The position numbers and the translations under genes were made by a program. A stretch of DNA of 37,864 nucleotides from Ignavibacteriaceae bacterium (lineage in GTDB: Bacteria > Bacteroidota > Ignavibacteria > Ignavibacteriales > Ignavibacteriaceae), in assembly GCA_031292455.1 (NCBI GenBank), contig JARLHC010000152.1:1-37864 (forward strand). Reading direction: 5' to 3'. Under the pieces are notes generated by a model. That model was not told where the DNA came from and ran no database searches. It saw only the letters and a program-made list of their open reading frames with translations. Of this stretch, positions 1-8,068 are shown piece by piece. Position 1 is the first letter of the stretch, and each line of letters begins with the position of its first letter.

Positions 1-602
1 CAACTTTATCAGGTCCGGTTCTCCCAGTAGAATTAACATCATTCCAATCAAATGTACAGGGACGCACAATAGTGCTGAACTGGGCAACCAGTACAGAGAA
101 GAACAGCAACAGGTTTGAAGTCCAGAGATCATCTGCAAGTACAGGCTGGTTAACAGTATCCTCAGTAAAGGCATCAGTACTGAGCAACTCAACAAAAGAA
201 TACTCATATTCAGACAATAAGCTGCAGTCAGGTAAATATCAGTACAGATTGAAGATGATTGACAACGACGGTACATTCTCCTACAGCAAAGTAGCAGAAG
301 CTGAAGTATCAGTCCCGAAAGATTTCCAGGTAAGCCAGAACTATCCTAATCCATTCAATCCAACAACAAAGATAGATTACCAGGTACCAGTAGATGCAAG
401 AGTAATAATGGAAGTATACAACATTGCAGGTCAGAAGGTAGCCGAAGTAGTAAATCAGGATCAGTCGGCTGGTTATTACACAGTAGATTTCGGATCATCA
501 TATAGATTATCCTCAGGTGTTTATATTTATCGTTTAACAGCAAGCGATAAAGTAACAGGGAATAATTTCTCCTCAATTAAAAAGATGATGCTTCTGAAGT
601 AA
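1..602 (+). CDS. T9SS-sorted surface protein, C-terminal end only
   Basis: This is the 3' end of a gene that begins before the window; the reading frame is open from base 3. It encodes a fibronectin-III-like linker module starting with the LPVELTSF motif, followed by a type A T9SS sorting domain with NYPNPFNPTT and a final KMMLLK. The sorting domain is known to direct export across the outer membrane and surface attachment. The function of the missing N-terminal part cannot be judged. The same linker-plus-sorting cassette recurs in the genes at 943-3222 and 25471-27750. Bases 383-602 are 97.7% identical, inverted, to the other end of the window (37645-37864). Confidence 0.85.
   Translation, partial: TLSGPVLPVELTSFQSNVQGRTIVLNWATSTEKNSNRFEVQRSSASTGWLTVSSVKASVLSNSTKEYSYSDNKLQSGKYQYRLKMIDNDGTFSYSKVAEAEVSVPKDFQVSQNYPNPFNPTTKIDYQVPVDARVIMEVYNIAGQKVAEVVNQDQSAGYYTVDFGSSYRLSSGVYIYRLTASDKVTGNNFSSIKKMMLLK
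383..602 (+). repeat. Near-identical inverted repeat, left copy (T9SS sorting-domain DNA)
   Basis: This 220-nt stretch matches the reverse complement of 37645-37864 with five differences by eye, all transitions. Both copies begin at GGTACC and end at the stop codon of a T9SS protein. Similarity stops right after the stop codons. The left end of the match is cut by the window edge, so the repeat may be longer. Confidence 0.9.
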
Positions 603-623
603 TACTTCAATTGATTTATAAAG

Positions 624-658
624 AAGCCGGAAGAGTTCAACTTTTCCGGCTTTTTTAT
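624..658 (+). terminator. Rho-independent terminator after the first T9SS gene
   Basis: AAGCCGGAA (624-632) pairs perfectly with TTCCGGCTT (644-652) and is followed by a T-run. It lies 21 nt after the stop codon at 602 and ends that transcript. The same GCCGG stem design is used after the next T9SS gene. Confidence 0.85.
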
Positions 659-762
659 TTCAGGTATTACATAATCCGACAATGTCATATATAATTTCAT
701 TAAAATATTATGATTATTCTTGACTTTAGGTAAAATATTTATGATGTTATACTGAAAGTTTC

Positions 763-786
763 TTTATCGTTTACTTAATCGATAAA
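763..786. promoter_or_regulatory. Candidate operator (imperfect 24-bp palindrome) upstream of the 943-3222 gene
   Basis: The site has TTTATCG at its left end and CGATAAA at its right, with 10 of 12 positions symmetric. Bases 766-787 match the minus strand of 34956-34977 at 21 of 22 positions. A -10-like TATACT lies at 748-753, so a transcript would start around 760 and the palindrome would cover the start region, a typical repressor position. TTGACT at 720-725 is 22 nt before that -10, too far for a normal -35. The surrounding 603-942 gap holds only this site and the terminator. The binding protein is inferred, most likely the LacI-family product at 12091-13125. Confidence 0.6.
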
Positions 787-942
787 GCTTATACAAGATA
801 GATTCATAATTTTACTAAAATTATTCTATTAAATTTATGATACGCGTTTCTCAATTCTCAAGATTTCTTTTTATTCTCATTGAATCAAATCACCATATTA
901 CTCAAATTAATTTCTTAAGGAATTTATTATAAAGGAGTTCGA

Positions 943-3222
943 ATGAAAAAACTTAGTTTACTTTTTGCGTTATTATTCATCATTACCGGGCTAACCCAGG
1001 CGGGAGTATTTCACAGTAAAGGGACATTATCAGGTTCGGTGACTACTGCCGGAGTAGCAACAGGGGGAGGACTCTGGAGTGCTACAACCAGCTGGGCGGA
1101 AGGATCTGTACCAACAGCTACAGACACAGCGATAATTGTAAGTGGCGACTTAATGAAAGTAAGTGCCACAGCAAACATATTAAACCTCACAATTCAGACT
1201 GGCGGTATGTTATGGCAGGGAGCCAGTGTAACAAATCCTGCTACAGGGACAGGAACATTTACAATGGCATCAGGATCAATCTGGTATGCAGCATACGGCA
1301 GTGCAACCAAATTGGCTCAGGGATTCGGAACATATTCTATTGATCCTAATAGTAATTGGGTGATAACAACCGCAGCCAGTTCAACATTGATCAATGCTTC
1401 ACCTGCGCTTTATGGAAATTTGACCGTATACAAAGGCGGAAGTATATTAGCCGGCGTTACCGGTCTTACCAATCCTCTTACCAGTGACAATATAAATATT
1501 CAAGGCAATCTGACAATAGATGATGGCAGTGCATCCAGTGCTGTTAAAGGAGCCAACACTAAGAGCGACGCTTCAACAACTATACACGTTGGTGGTAATG
1601 TCTATATTAAAACCGGAGTATTATCAGGTGTTGATGCTGTTACCCAGGCAACAACATGTACATACAACATTGACGGCAGTGTTTTCGTAGGCGATGCTTC
1701 AACATCATCAGGTATGGCTGCGTTAGCTCCTGTTTCTGCGGCAGATGCAGGATATCAGAGAACAGGAATATTCAATATTGCAGGAAATTTAAGCTACATA
1801 AACGGAGCTAAATTCGAAGCAGGCACTAATGGAACCTCAACGAATGTTAACGAAGCAGCGGTTATAAACCTAAAGGGAAATTTATCAACTGATGGAACTG
1901 TAGTAACAGCAAACAACACACCAGGAACATTTGTTGTTAGTTTTGTAGGAACCAATGCTCAGACAGTATCACTTGGAATATCGCTTGGATTTTCACCAGC
2001 AAGCTTATTCACATTAAAGGTTAATAAAACTTCCAACAGTGTTACACTTAACAGCGGAGTTACAATTTCAGGAACACTTAACCTTACGAGCGGAAATTTA
2101 ATATTATCAGGACATGCTTTAGCAGTTACCGCAATATCGGGTGGTTCTGCAACAAGCAGTATTGTATTTGATGATGCAGGAACGGGGAGTGTTGCATTAA
2201 ATGTTCCAGCAAGTACAAGTTTACTGAGTCTTCCAGTTGGAACCGCATCATATTATACTCCTCTTACACTTCAGTACGGAGTTGCACCAACAGCAGGCGT
2301 AATCACTTTAAGCAAAGTTACACCTGACATGGACGGCAGTGATATATCTGCTTTGAACGATGCCGGATATCCGTTAACAAGAAGATCAGATCAATACTGG
2401 TCATACAGCAATACAGCAAGCGGAAGCAGTTATACTTTAACCATAAATGGAAGCGGTTCACAGACGGGAATTACCGATCCTCCGAATCTAAGAGTAATCC
2501 ATTCAGCAGACGGAACTACATTTGATTTAGTTGGAAGCCATTCTACAGGTTCAGGGTCGACAGCTGTCCGTACCGGTATTCCTGACGGAACGAGCGGAAG
2601 ATTTTATTTAGGCGGACAAAAAGATGCTAACAATCCATTACCGGTTGAATTAACATCCTTTACGTCAAGTGTTAATGGAAGGACAATACAGCTTAACTGG
2701 GAAACCAAGACAGAAAAGAACAGCGACAAATTTGAAGTTCAGCGTTCAGTAGTTGGAAACCAGAATTGGGCAGTAGTCGGATCAGTCAGGGCAGCTAATT
2801 TAAGCAATTCGACAAAACAGTATTCCTATAGTGATACTAAACTACAATCAGGAAAGTATCAATACAGATTGAAGATGATTGACAATGACGGTACATTCTC
2901 ATACAGCAAGGTAGCTGCAGCAGAAGTTGCAGTACCAAAAGATTTTTCTGTAAGCCAGAACTATCCTAACCCATTCAATCCAACAACAAGGATAGATTAC
3001 CAGGTACCGGTAGATGCAAGAGTTATACTTGAAGTATACAATATTGCCGGTCAGAAAGTAGCCGATATAGTAAACCAGGATCAATCTGCCGGTTACTATA
3101 CAGTAGATTTCGGATCAACAGTAAAATTATCATCCGGCATTTATATCTATCGCATGACAGCAAGCGACAGAGTAACAGGAAATAATTTCACTTCAATGAA
3201 GAAGATGATGCTCCTTAAATAA
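943..3222 (+). CDS. T9SS-sorted secreted surface protein with repetitive beta-rich body
   Basis: This 759-aa protein has a signal peptide at about residues 1-20 and a long Ser/Thr/Gly/Asn-rich body without catalytic motifs that I recognise. The body looks beta-helical or adhesin-like. An LPVELTSF-led fibronectin-III-like module follows (about 566-665), then a type A T9SS sorting domain (about 668-759, NYPNPFNPTTR, ending KMMLLK). It is therefore expected outside the cell, attached to the surface. AAGGAG at 932-937 supports the ATG at 943. The candidate operator at 763-786 lies upstream and a terminator follows. Position in a pectin locus suggests a role in binding plant cell wall material, but this is inference. 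The C-terminal cassette is close to those at 1-602 and 25471-27750. Confidence 0.8.
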   Translation: MKKLSLLFALLFIITGLTQAGVFHSKGTLSGSVTTAGVATGGGLWSATTSWAEGSVPTATDTAIIVSGDLMKVSATANILNLTIQTGGMLWQGASVTNPATGTGTFTMASGSIWYAAYGSATKLAQGFGTYSIDPNSNWVITTAASSTLINASPALYGNLTVYKGGSILAGVTGLTNPLTSDNINIQGNLTIDDGSASSAVKGANTKSDASTTIHVGGNVYIKTGVLSGVDAVTQATTCTYNIDGSVFVGDASTSSGMAALAPVSAADAGYQRTGIFNIAGNLSYINGAKFEAGTNGTSTNVNEAAVINLKGNLSTDGTVVTANNTPGTFVVSFVGTNAQTVSLGISLGFSPASLFTLKVNKTSNSVTLNSGVTISGTLNLTSGNLILSGHALAVTAISGGSATSSIVFDDAGTGSVALNVPASTSLLSLPVGTASYYTPLTLQYGVAPTAGVITLSKVTPDMDGSDISALNDAGYPLTRRSDQYWSYSNTASGSSYTLTINGSGSQTGITDPPNLRVIHSADGTTFDLVGSHSTGSGSTAVRTGIPDGTSGRFYLGGQKDANNPLPVELTSFTSSVNGRTIQLNWETKTEKNSDKFEVQRSVVGNQNWAVVGSVRAANLSNSTKQYSYSDTKLQSGKYQYRLKMIDNDGTFSYSKVAAAEVAVPKDFSVSQNYPNPFNPTTRIDYQVPVDARVILEVYNIAGQKVADIVNQDQSAGYYTVDFGSTVKLSSGIYIYRMTASDRVTGNNFTSMKKMMLLK

Positions 3223-3243
3223 TTTCATTGCTCTCCTTATAAA

Positions 3244-3277
3244 AAGCCGGAAGAGTTTTTCTCGACCGGCTTTTTTA
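3244..3277 (+). terminator. Rho-independent terminator between the T9SS gene and kduD
   Basis: AAGCCGG (3244-3250) pairs with CCGGCTT (3266-3272) and runs into a T-tract. It separates the T9SS gene from kduD, so kduD probably has its own promoter. A possible -10 is TATACT at 3335-3340, but no good -35 is visible. Confidence 0.85.
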
Positions 3278-3360
3278 ATTTACACCATAGAGGGGCACTT
3301 TATTATATTTAAGTAATAAGAAAATAAAATTAGTTATACTCAACCAGGAAGAATTAACCA

Positions 3361-4116
3361 ATGAATAATTTATTTGATCTAAAGGGTAAAACAGCCATTG
3401 TAACCGGTGCAAGCACAGGACTGGGCCAGGGGATGACACTTGGACTAGCAGAGGCCGGGGCTGATATACTTTTAGTTGATTATGTGTCATCGGAAGAAAC
3501 ATTAAAAGCAGTAACTGCAATGGGAAGGAAAGCAGAACAAATTGTAATTGATCTGATGCAGAAGGATGCGATTCAGACAGTTATTTCCAAAGCGCTGAAT
3601 ACTTTTAATAAAATTGATATCTTAATAAACAATGCAGGGATTATCAGGAGGACGCCGGCCATAGATTTTTCAGAAAAGGACTGGGATGATGTAATGAACC
3701 TGAATTCCCGGGTAGTATTCTTTTTAAGCCAGGCAGCGGCAAAGGATATGATGAAGCGGAAGTACGGAAAGATAATTAATGTAGCTTCCCTGCTCAGTTT
3801 TCAAGGCGGTATAATAGTCCCATCGTATTCGGCGAGTAAGGGAGCGGTAGCTCAAATAACGAAAGCTTTAGCTAATGAGTGGGCGAAATACGGTCTTAAT
3901 ATTAATGCAATTGCGCCAGGTTATATGGCTACAAACAATACGAAGGCATTAAGAGCAGATGAGGGAAGATCAAAGTCTATACTGGACAGGATACCTGCAG
4001 AAAGATGGGGCACGCCGGAAGATCTTAAAGGAGCGGCGGTATTCCTTGCATCGAAAGCTTCGGATTATGTTAACGGGCATGTACTGACAGTAGACGGCGG
4101 CTGGTTAGCAAGATAG
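3361..4116 (+). CDS. kduD: 2-dehydro-3-deoxy-D-gluconate 5-dehydrogenase (KduD), SDR family
   Basis: This 251-aa short-chain dehydrogenase reduces 3-deoxy-D-glycero-2,5-hexodiulosonate to 2-keto-3-deoxygluconate, the step after KduI in use of unsaturated galacturonate. The nucleotide motif TGASTGLG is at 15-22, NNAG at 90-93, and the catalytic Ser143, Tyr156 and Lys160 are in place. Length equals the family norm. The pattern GIIRRTPA, ERWGTPEDL and VNGHVLTVDGGWLAR is typical of KduD rather than of other SDRs. The partner kduI is at 13192-14025 on the other strand. An AGGAA sequence lies upstream of the start, and a strong terminator follows. The enzyme should be cytoplasmic. Confidence 0.93.
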   Translation: MNNLFDLKGKTAIVTGASTGLGQGMTLGLAEAGADILLVDYVSSEETLKAVTAMGRKAEQIVIDLMQKDAIQTVISKALNTFNKIDILINNAGIIRRTPAIDFSEKDWDDVMNLNSRVVFFLSQAAAKDMMKRKYGKIINVASLLSFQGGIIVPSYSASKGAVAQITKALANEWAKYGLNINAIAPGYMATNNTKALRADEGRSKSILDRIPAERWGTPEDLKGAAVFLASKASDYVNGHVLTVDGGWLAR

Positions 4117-4140
4117 ATTTCTTAATTTTTATTTAAAAGA

Positions 4141-4172
4141 AAAAAGCCGCCTTAGATAAGCGGCTTTTTTTA
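4141..4172 (+). terminator. Rho-independent terminator after kduD
   Basis: AAAAAGCCGC (4141-4150) pairs with GCGGCTTTTT (4160-4169) around a 9-nt loop, followed by further T residues. It lies 24 nt after the kduD stop codon. The A-run before the stem means it could also stop minus-strand transcription. Confidence 0.9.
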
Positions 4173-4218
4173 TAAGATACAGAGGGAAAAATTTATTTTA
4201 TTATTTTAGAAAAATCTC

Positions 4219-4247
4219 TTGACAATTAAATTAAATTTTACTATAAT
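4219..4247 (+). promoter_or_regulatory. Full-consensus sigma70-type promoter with no gene downstream
   Basis: TTGACA (4219-4224) and TATAAT (4242-4247) are separated by exactly 17 nt. The next gene, gnd, is on the opposite strand and ends at 4424, so a transcript from about 4254 would be a short RNA or antisense to the 3' end of gnd. Ignavibacteria promoters are poorly known and AT-rich DNA gives chance matches, but a 12/12 match with ideal spacing is rare. Confidence 0.5.
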
Positions 4248-4262
4248 ATTTGTTCTGTAATT

Positions 4263-4283
4263 ATTTGATCTAAGAGATCAAAT
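4263..4283. other. Perfect hairpin downstream of the orphan promoter
   Basis: ATTTGATC (4263-4270) and GATCAAAT (4276-4283) form a perfect 8-bp stem with a 5-nt loop. It would sit about 10 nt inside a transcript from the promoter at 4219-4247. No T-tract follows, so it is not an obvious terminator. It may be the 5' stem of a small RNA or a protein-binding palindrome. Confidence 0.45.
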
Positions 4284-4307
4284 GCCCCTCCTGAATAGAT
4301 AATTCCA

Positions 4308-4390
4308 CGGATTTTTACTGATATTCACCGATTTTTACAGATTTTTCTGTATACTCAGCCGGGGACAACAATGGGACGACAGCGGGACGC
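4308..4390. repeat. Two short degenerate repeat blocks in the kduD-gnd gap
   Basis: Three copies of a GATTTTTAC-like word occur at 4308-4318, 4328-4338 and 4338-4348. A second block has GGGAC at 4362, 4373 and 4384, an exact 11-bp period over about 2.5 copies (GGGACAACAAT, GGGACGACAGC, GGGACGC). Similar ACGGATTTT and GGGAC strings are common intergenic dispersed repeats in bacteria; whether these are dispersed in this genome cannot be seen here. With the promoter and hairpin they account for most of the 307-nt gap. Confidence 0.5.
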
Positions 4391-4423
4391 ATATATTAAC
4401 TCCATAAAAGGTACAGGAAATTA

Positions 4424-5878
4424 TTATACGGTATAAGTGGTAGAAGAGGTATCCCCTCCCCTGCCGGTCCAGTTTGTATGGAAGAATTTACCCCGCGGGC
4501 TATCAATTCTTTCGTAAGTATGGGCCCCGAAATAATCTCTTTGAGCCTGGAGGAGATTTGCGGGGAGTCTTTCGCTCCTATAGCCGTCAAAGTAATTTAA
4601 TGCAGTAGACATAGCTGGAATCCAGACGCCATTAGTAATAGAAGCGGCGACAACTTTCCTCCAGGATGCCTGAGAGCTTTCAATTTTATCTTTAAAGAAA
4701 GGATCGAGGAGGAGATTAGTGAGTTTAGGATTATGGTCGAAAGCTTCTTTTATTTTACCAAGGAAGGTAGAGCGGATAATACATCCACCGCGCCACATGA
4801 GGGCGATTCCGCCATTATTGAGATTCCATTTATATTCTTCTGCAGCAGCTCTCATCAGGACATAGCCCTGTGCATAGGATACGAGTTTAGAAGCGAACAA
4901 TGCATTTTTGATATCTTCAATAAATGCTTTTTTATCGCCGGTAAAGGAAGGTTTTGGACCGTGGAGTAATTTAGAAGCTTCAACTCTTTCTGCTTTTTGA
5001 GCAGAGAGGCAGCGTGCATAGACAGCTTCGCCAATGAGAGTAAGTGGAACGCCAAGATCGAGGGAAGCGACGCCAGTCCATTTACCAGTACCTTTCTGAC
5101 CAGCAGTATCAAGGATTTTATCTACAAGAGGTTTACCGTCGGTATCTTTGAAAGCAAGAATATCGCGGGAGATTTCAATAAGATAGCTATTGAGTTCTCC
5201 TTTATTCCATTCTTTGAAGACGTCATGCATTTCGAAAGCGGACATACCGAGGAGGTCTTTCATTATCATATAGGCCTCGCAGATAAGCTGCATATCGCCG
5301 TATTCGATACCGTTATGCACCATTTTAACAAAATGTCCGGCGCCATTTTCGCCAACCCAATCGCAACACGGGGTACCATCTTCGACCTTAGCGGCAATAG
5401 CCTGGAATATCGGTTTAACTGCTGGCCAAGCAGCAGGAGACCCGCCGGGCATAATAGAGGGGCCTTTAAGAGCTCCTTCTTCACCGCCGGAGACACCGGT
5501 TCCGATAAAGAGGAGACCTTTGCTTTCGAGATATTTTGTCCTTCTGATAGTATCCGGGAAGTGGGAGTTGCCGCCATCTATAATAATATCCCCTTTATCA
5601 AGAAGAGGGATAAGCTTTTCTATAAAGTCATCCACAGGCTGGCCGGCTTTTACCATGAGCATAATTTTTTTAGGAGCCTTTAGGTTTTTAACAAGATCTT
5701 CTATTGAATGGCATCCGATAAAATTTTTACCTTTTCCACGACCTTTTATAAAATTATCGACTTTATCTACAGTTCTGTTAAAGACTGCGACAGTAAAACC
5801 ATGACTTTCCATATTAAGTACTAAATTCTCACCCATTACTGCGAGACCTACGAGTCCGATATCAGCTTTGTTAGCCAT
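4424..5878 (-). CDS. gnd: 6-phosphogluconate dehydrogenase, decarboxylating
   Basis: This 484-aa enzyme oxidises and decarboxylates 6-phosphogluconate to ribulose-5-phosphate with NAD(P)+. The N-terminal nucleotide-binding loop is at 11-16 (GLAVMG) and FNRT at 33-36 is of the NADP-preferring type. [11 protein letters not shown] and the [20 protein letters not shown] region carry the catalytic Lys185 and Glu192. The C-terminal [13 protein letters not shown] block is intact. Length is normal. It is the last gene of the long minus-strand array, 37 nt after the LarA-family gene. A pentose-phosphate enzyme is unusual at the end of a pectin operon. It fits a route in which uronate carbon reaches 6-phosphogluconate. 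No clear terminator was seen after it. Confidence 0.95.
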   Translation of the reverse strand: MANKADIGLVGLAVMGENLVLNMESHGFTVAVFNRTVDKVDNFIKGRGKGKNFIGCHSIEDLVKNLKAPKKIMLMVKAGQPVDDFIEKLIPLLDKGDIIIDGGNSHFPDTIRRTKYLESKGLLFIGTGVSGGEEGALKGPSIMPGGSPAAWPAVKPIFQAIAAKVEDGTPCCDWVGENGAGHFVKMVHNGIEYGDMQLICEAYMIMKDLLGMSAFEMHDVFKEWNKGELNSYLIEISRDILAFKDTDGKPLVDKILDTAGQKGTGKWTGVASLDLGVPLTLIGEAVYARCLSAQKAERVEASKLLHGPKPSFTGDKKAFIEDIKNALFASKLVSYAQGYVLMRAAAEEYKWNLNNGGIALMWRGGCIIRSTFLGKIKEAFDHNPKLTNLLLDPFFKDKIESSQASWRKVVAASITNGVWIPAMSTALNYFDGYRSERLPANLLQAQRDYFGAHTYERIDSPRGKFFHTNWTGRGGDTSSTTYTV

Positions 5879-5915
5879 TATATATTTCCTTTAATTTTTA
5901 TGAATTATAATGTAA

Positions 5916-7190
5916 TCAATCTTTGAATTTCTCTTTCCATGCCCACAAACCGAGAGCAGGATTAGATATAAAGAATATCTCTTCCCCGCCGGGCATAGTG
6001 TTAAAACCATCTTTCAGCTTTTCAGGATTATATTTGTTAATCATTGTATTTATATCAGCGTAGCTGAAGTTAACGCTTTCAATTTCTTCTTTTGTAAGGT
6101 GACCGGGGCAATAAGTAATTTTAAATCTCCCTTCGGAGGAACCGTGAATGAGATGAGCAGCGGCGCTAAGGTTATTTTTCAGGTCATCTGTTTCGGCGAC
6201 AAATTTAAGAACTTCGGGAGTAGTGACATAGCCATATTTCCTGATTAGCGAGTCAATAGTTTTATCCTCACCGAATTCCCTGAGGCCGGGAGCGAGGACA
6301 ACAAGTTCGCCGTCATCTGCGATAGCCATCCTGGTTCTGTAGATACTTTTATTGCCGAGCCAGGTGCTCTTAAATTCGGACGGATCGAGATAGACCACAA
6401 CTTTTTTCAATGGTTTATCGAGCATCTCGAAATTTACCTGCAAGGAGAGCTGAGCGGCCTTATTAAAGGTATCAAAATCATCACCTATAAAGAGACCTCT
6501 TACTACAAGTTTATTATTCTGATCTTTGCCAACAACGGTAAGGACATAGACTATCGGGAGGTGTTTTGCGAAGTTATCAGATGCATAGTTAAGAACTTTC
6601 CTAACGGGGGTATCTGCGCGTCCCATCATTCTTTCCATACCATAAACTGCACCAAGGAAGTGGCTTTTGTTAATCCCTTCCTGACCTCCGGTGCCGACAA
6701 ATATGTTCTTATTATAATTTGCCATACCGACAACTTCATGAGGAACGACCTGACCTATTGAAAGGATAAGATCGTGTCCGCCCACCTGAATCAATTTATT
6801 AACCTGAGCGGGCCACGAATAATTAAGTTTACCTTCAGAGACTTTATTTATAAATTCAGGCGGGACCTCACCGAGGGTATAGAGATCTTTTCTCCAGTTA
6901 TGCACTCTGAAAAGATCATGGGGGACTCCCTCATACATTTTAGATATTTCTTTTTCCGTCATGAGGAAATGGGTACCCAGAGCTGGGAGAATATCCGTGA
7001 GTTTATCTTTATAATATTTATGAGTTAGACCTGTAAGAACGCCTGCCATGGAATGGTAACGAGTAAAATCAGGGGGGATGGCGAGTACTTTATTCTTAGG
7101 GCCAAGTTTATCAAAGGCAGAATATAATCCTTCGGCCAATTCTTTCTGGCCAAGGACATCGTTAATACTTCCTTTTGCAAAATACTGCAT
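5916..7190 (-). CDS. LarA-superfamily nickel-dependent 2-hydroxyacid epimerase, candidate D-mannonate/D-gluconate 2-epimerase
   Basis: This 424-aa protein belongs to the LarA (DUF2088) superfamily, whose founder is lactate racemase with a nickel-pincer cofactor. The N-terminal PDFTR (D41, R44) matches the DHTRP motif of LarA, and GTHF gives His74, matching LarA His108. His151, Lys161 and His177 keep the exact spacing (10 and 16 residues) of LarA His174, Lys184 and His200, the nickel ligands and cofactor-anchoring lysine. The start lies 3 nt after the mannonate dehydrogenase gene, implying coupling. D-gluconate 2-epimerase activity is known in this superfamily, and D-mannonate is the C2 epimer of D-gluconate, so this substrate is the best guess from context. 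Cofactor genes larB, larC and larE are not in the window. Lactate racemase is unlikely here. Confidence 0.8.
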   Translation of the reverse strand: MQYFAKGSINDVLGQKELAEGLYSAFDKLGPKNKVLAIPPDFTRYHSMAGVLTGLTHKYYKDKLTDILPALGTHFLMTEKEISKMYEGVPHDLFRVHNWRKDLYTLGEVPPEFINKVSEGKLNYSWPAQVNKLIQVGGHDLILSIGQVVPHEVVGMANYNKNIFVGTGGQEGINKSHFLGAVYGMERMMGRADTPVRKVLNYASDNFAKHLPIVYVLTVVGKDQNNKLVVRGLFIGDDFDTFNKAAQLSLQVNFEMLDKPLKKVVVYLDPSEFKSTWLGNKSIYRTRMAIADDGELVVLAPGLREFGEDKTIDSLIRKYGYVTTPEVLKFVAETDDLKNNLSAAAHLIHGSSEGRFKITYCPGHLTKEEIESVNFSYADINTMINKYNPEKLKDGFNTMPGGEEIFFISNPALGLWAWKEKFKD

Positions 7191-7193
7191 TAT

Positions 7194-8030
7194 TTATACA
7201 CCGCCGTATGCATTAAAACCACCATCCACAGGTATTACAACACCAGTGACAAATTTAGACTGATTGGAAATAAGGTAAAGGAGGGTACTGTTTAAATCCT
7301 CGGGTTCACCAAATCTTCCCATAGGGGTGCTGTCGAGGATTTTATGTCCACGTGCAGTAAGTTCACCAGTTTTCTCATCGGTAAGGAGGAACCTGTTCTG
7401 GTTAGTAAGGAAGAAGCCAGGAGCGATAGCATTTACTCTTATATTAACTTTTGCAAAATGGACAGCGAGCCATTCAGTAAAATTATTTATAGCAGACTTA
7501 GCGGCAGAATAAGCAGGGATCTTGGTTAAGGGTCTATATGAATTCATAGAGGAAATATTTACAATTGATCCGCCCCTGACCAGCATATCCTCAGCGAAGA
7601 CCATTGTAGGGAGCATAGTACCAAGGAAGTTAAGGTCAAAAACGCTTCTGAAACCGTTGAGATCGAGTCCGAAGAAAGTTCTTGAGAGGTCGTTAAGGTT
7701 GCTCTCGTTAATATTTTCATCCTTAGTAGTTGCAGTGGGAGCATTACCGCCGGCGCCATTGATAAGGACATCAATTTTACCGAACTGTTCGTTGACAAGT
7801 TTTTTAGCCTGAACGAGACTTTCTTTATCGAGCACATTGGCCACTGCACACAGTACGGGAGCGCCTGCTCTTTTAGCTATTCCCTGTCTGCACTCTTCGC
7901 ATCTGCCCTGTTTATAATCCAGGATTGCGACTTTAGCTCCGGCATTGATCAGAGCCATTGAAAACACACTACCAAATACACCACATCCACCAGTAAGGAC
8001 AACAACTTTATCTTTTATATCATCAAACAT
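7194..8030 (-). CDS. uxuB: D-mannonate oxidoreductase (fructuronate reductase), SDR type
   Basis: This 278-aa short-chain dehydrogenase matches the SDR form of fructuronate reductase (the B. subtilis YjmF type, same length), not the long-chain E. coli UxuB. It reduces D-fructuronate to D-mannonate. TGGCGVFG (13-20) binds the cofactor; Ser161, Tyr174 and Lys178 form the catalytic set. The insertion around residues 96-125, with NAPTATT and a Phe-rich stretch, and the PMGRFGEPEDL and VDGGFNAYGGV blocks are typical of the family. It lies 38 nt after the GH28 gene and 3 nt before the LarA-family gene. It follows UxaE logically, since UxaE makes fructuronate from tagaturonate. No mannonate dehydratase is present in the window. 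Confidence 0.85.
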   Translation of the reverse strand: MFDDIKDKVVVLTGGCGVFGSVFSMALINAGAKVAILDYKQGRCEECRQGIAKRAGAPVLCAVANVLDKESLVQAKKLVNEQFGKIDVLINGAGGNAPTATTKDENINESNLNDLSRTFFGLDLNGFRSVFDLNFLGTMLPTMVFAEDMLVRGGSIVNISSMNSYRPLTKIPAYSAAKSAINNFTEWLAVHFAKVNIRVNAIAPGFFLTNQNRFLLTDEKTGELTARGHKILDSTPMGRFGEPEDLNSTLLYLISNQSKFVTGVVIPVDGGFNAYGGV

Positions 8031-8068
8031 TTATGAAATCTCCTGATCTTTTTTCTATTTATGAATAT

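Noticed and set aside
3300-3340. Third copy of the operator before kduD (TTTAAGTAA near 3308)
   Set aside because: Only nine AT-rich bases match and the TCG/CGA arms are missing.
4424-4436. TTATACGGTATAA palindrome at the gnd stop codon
   Set aside because: Only 13 bp, overlaps coding sequence and has no second copy noticed; likely chance in AT-rich DNA.
4997-5683. Long + strand open frame (228 codons) opposite gnd
   Set aside because: It lies wholly inside gnd, whose protein is conserved along its length; the antisense translation has no recognisable domain.
5916-7190. Lactate racemase
   Set aside because: The family match is to the LarA superfamily in general; the operon is for uronates and has no lactate genes, so a sugar-acid substrate is more likely.
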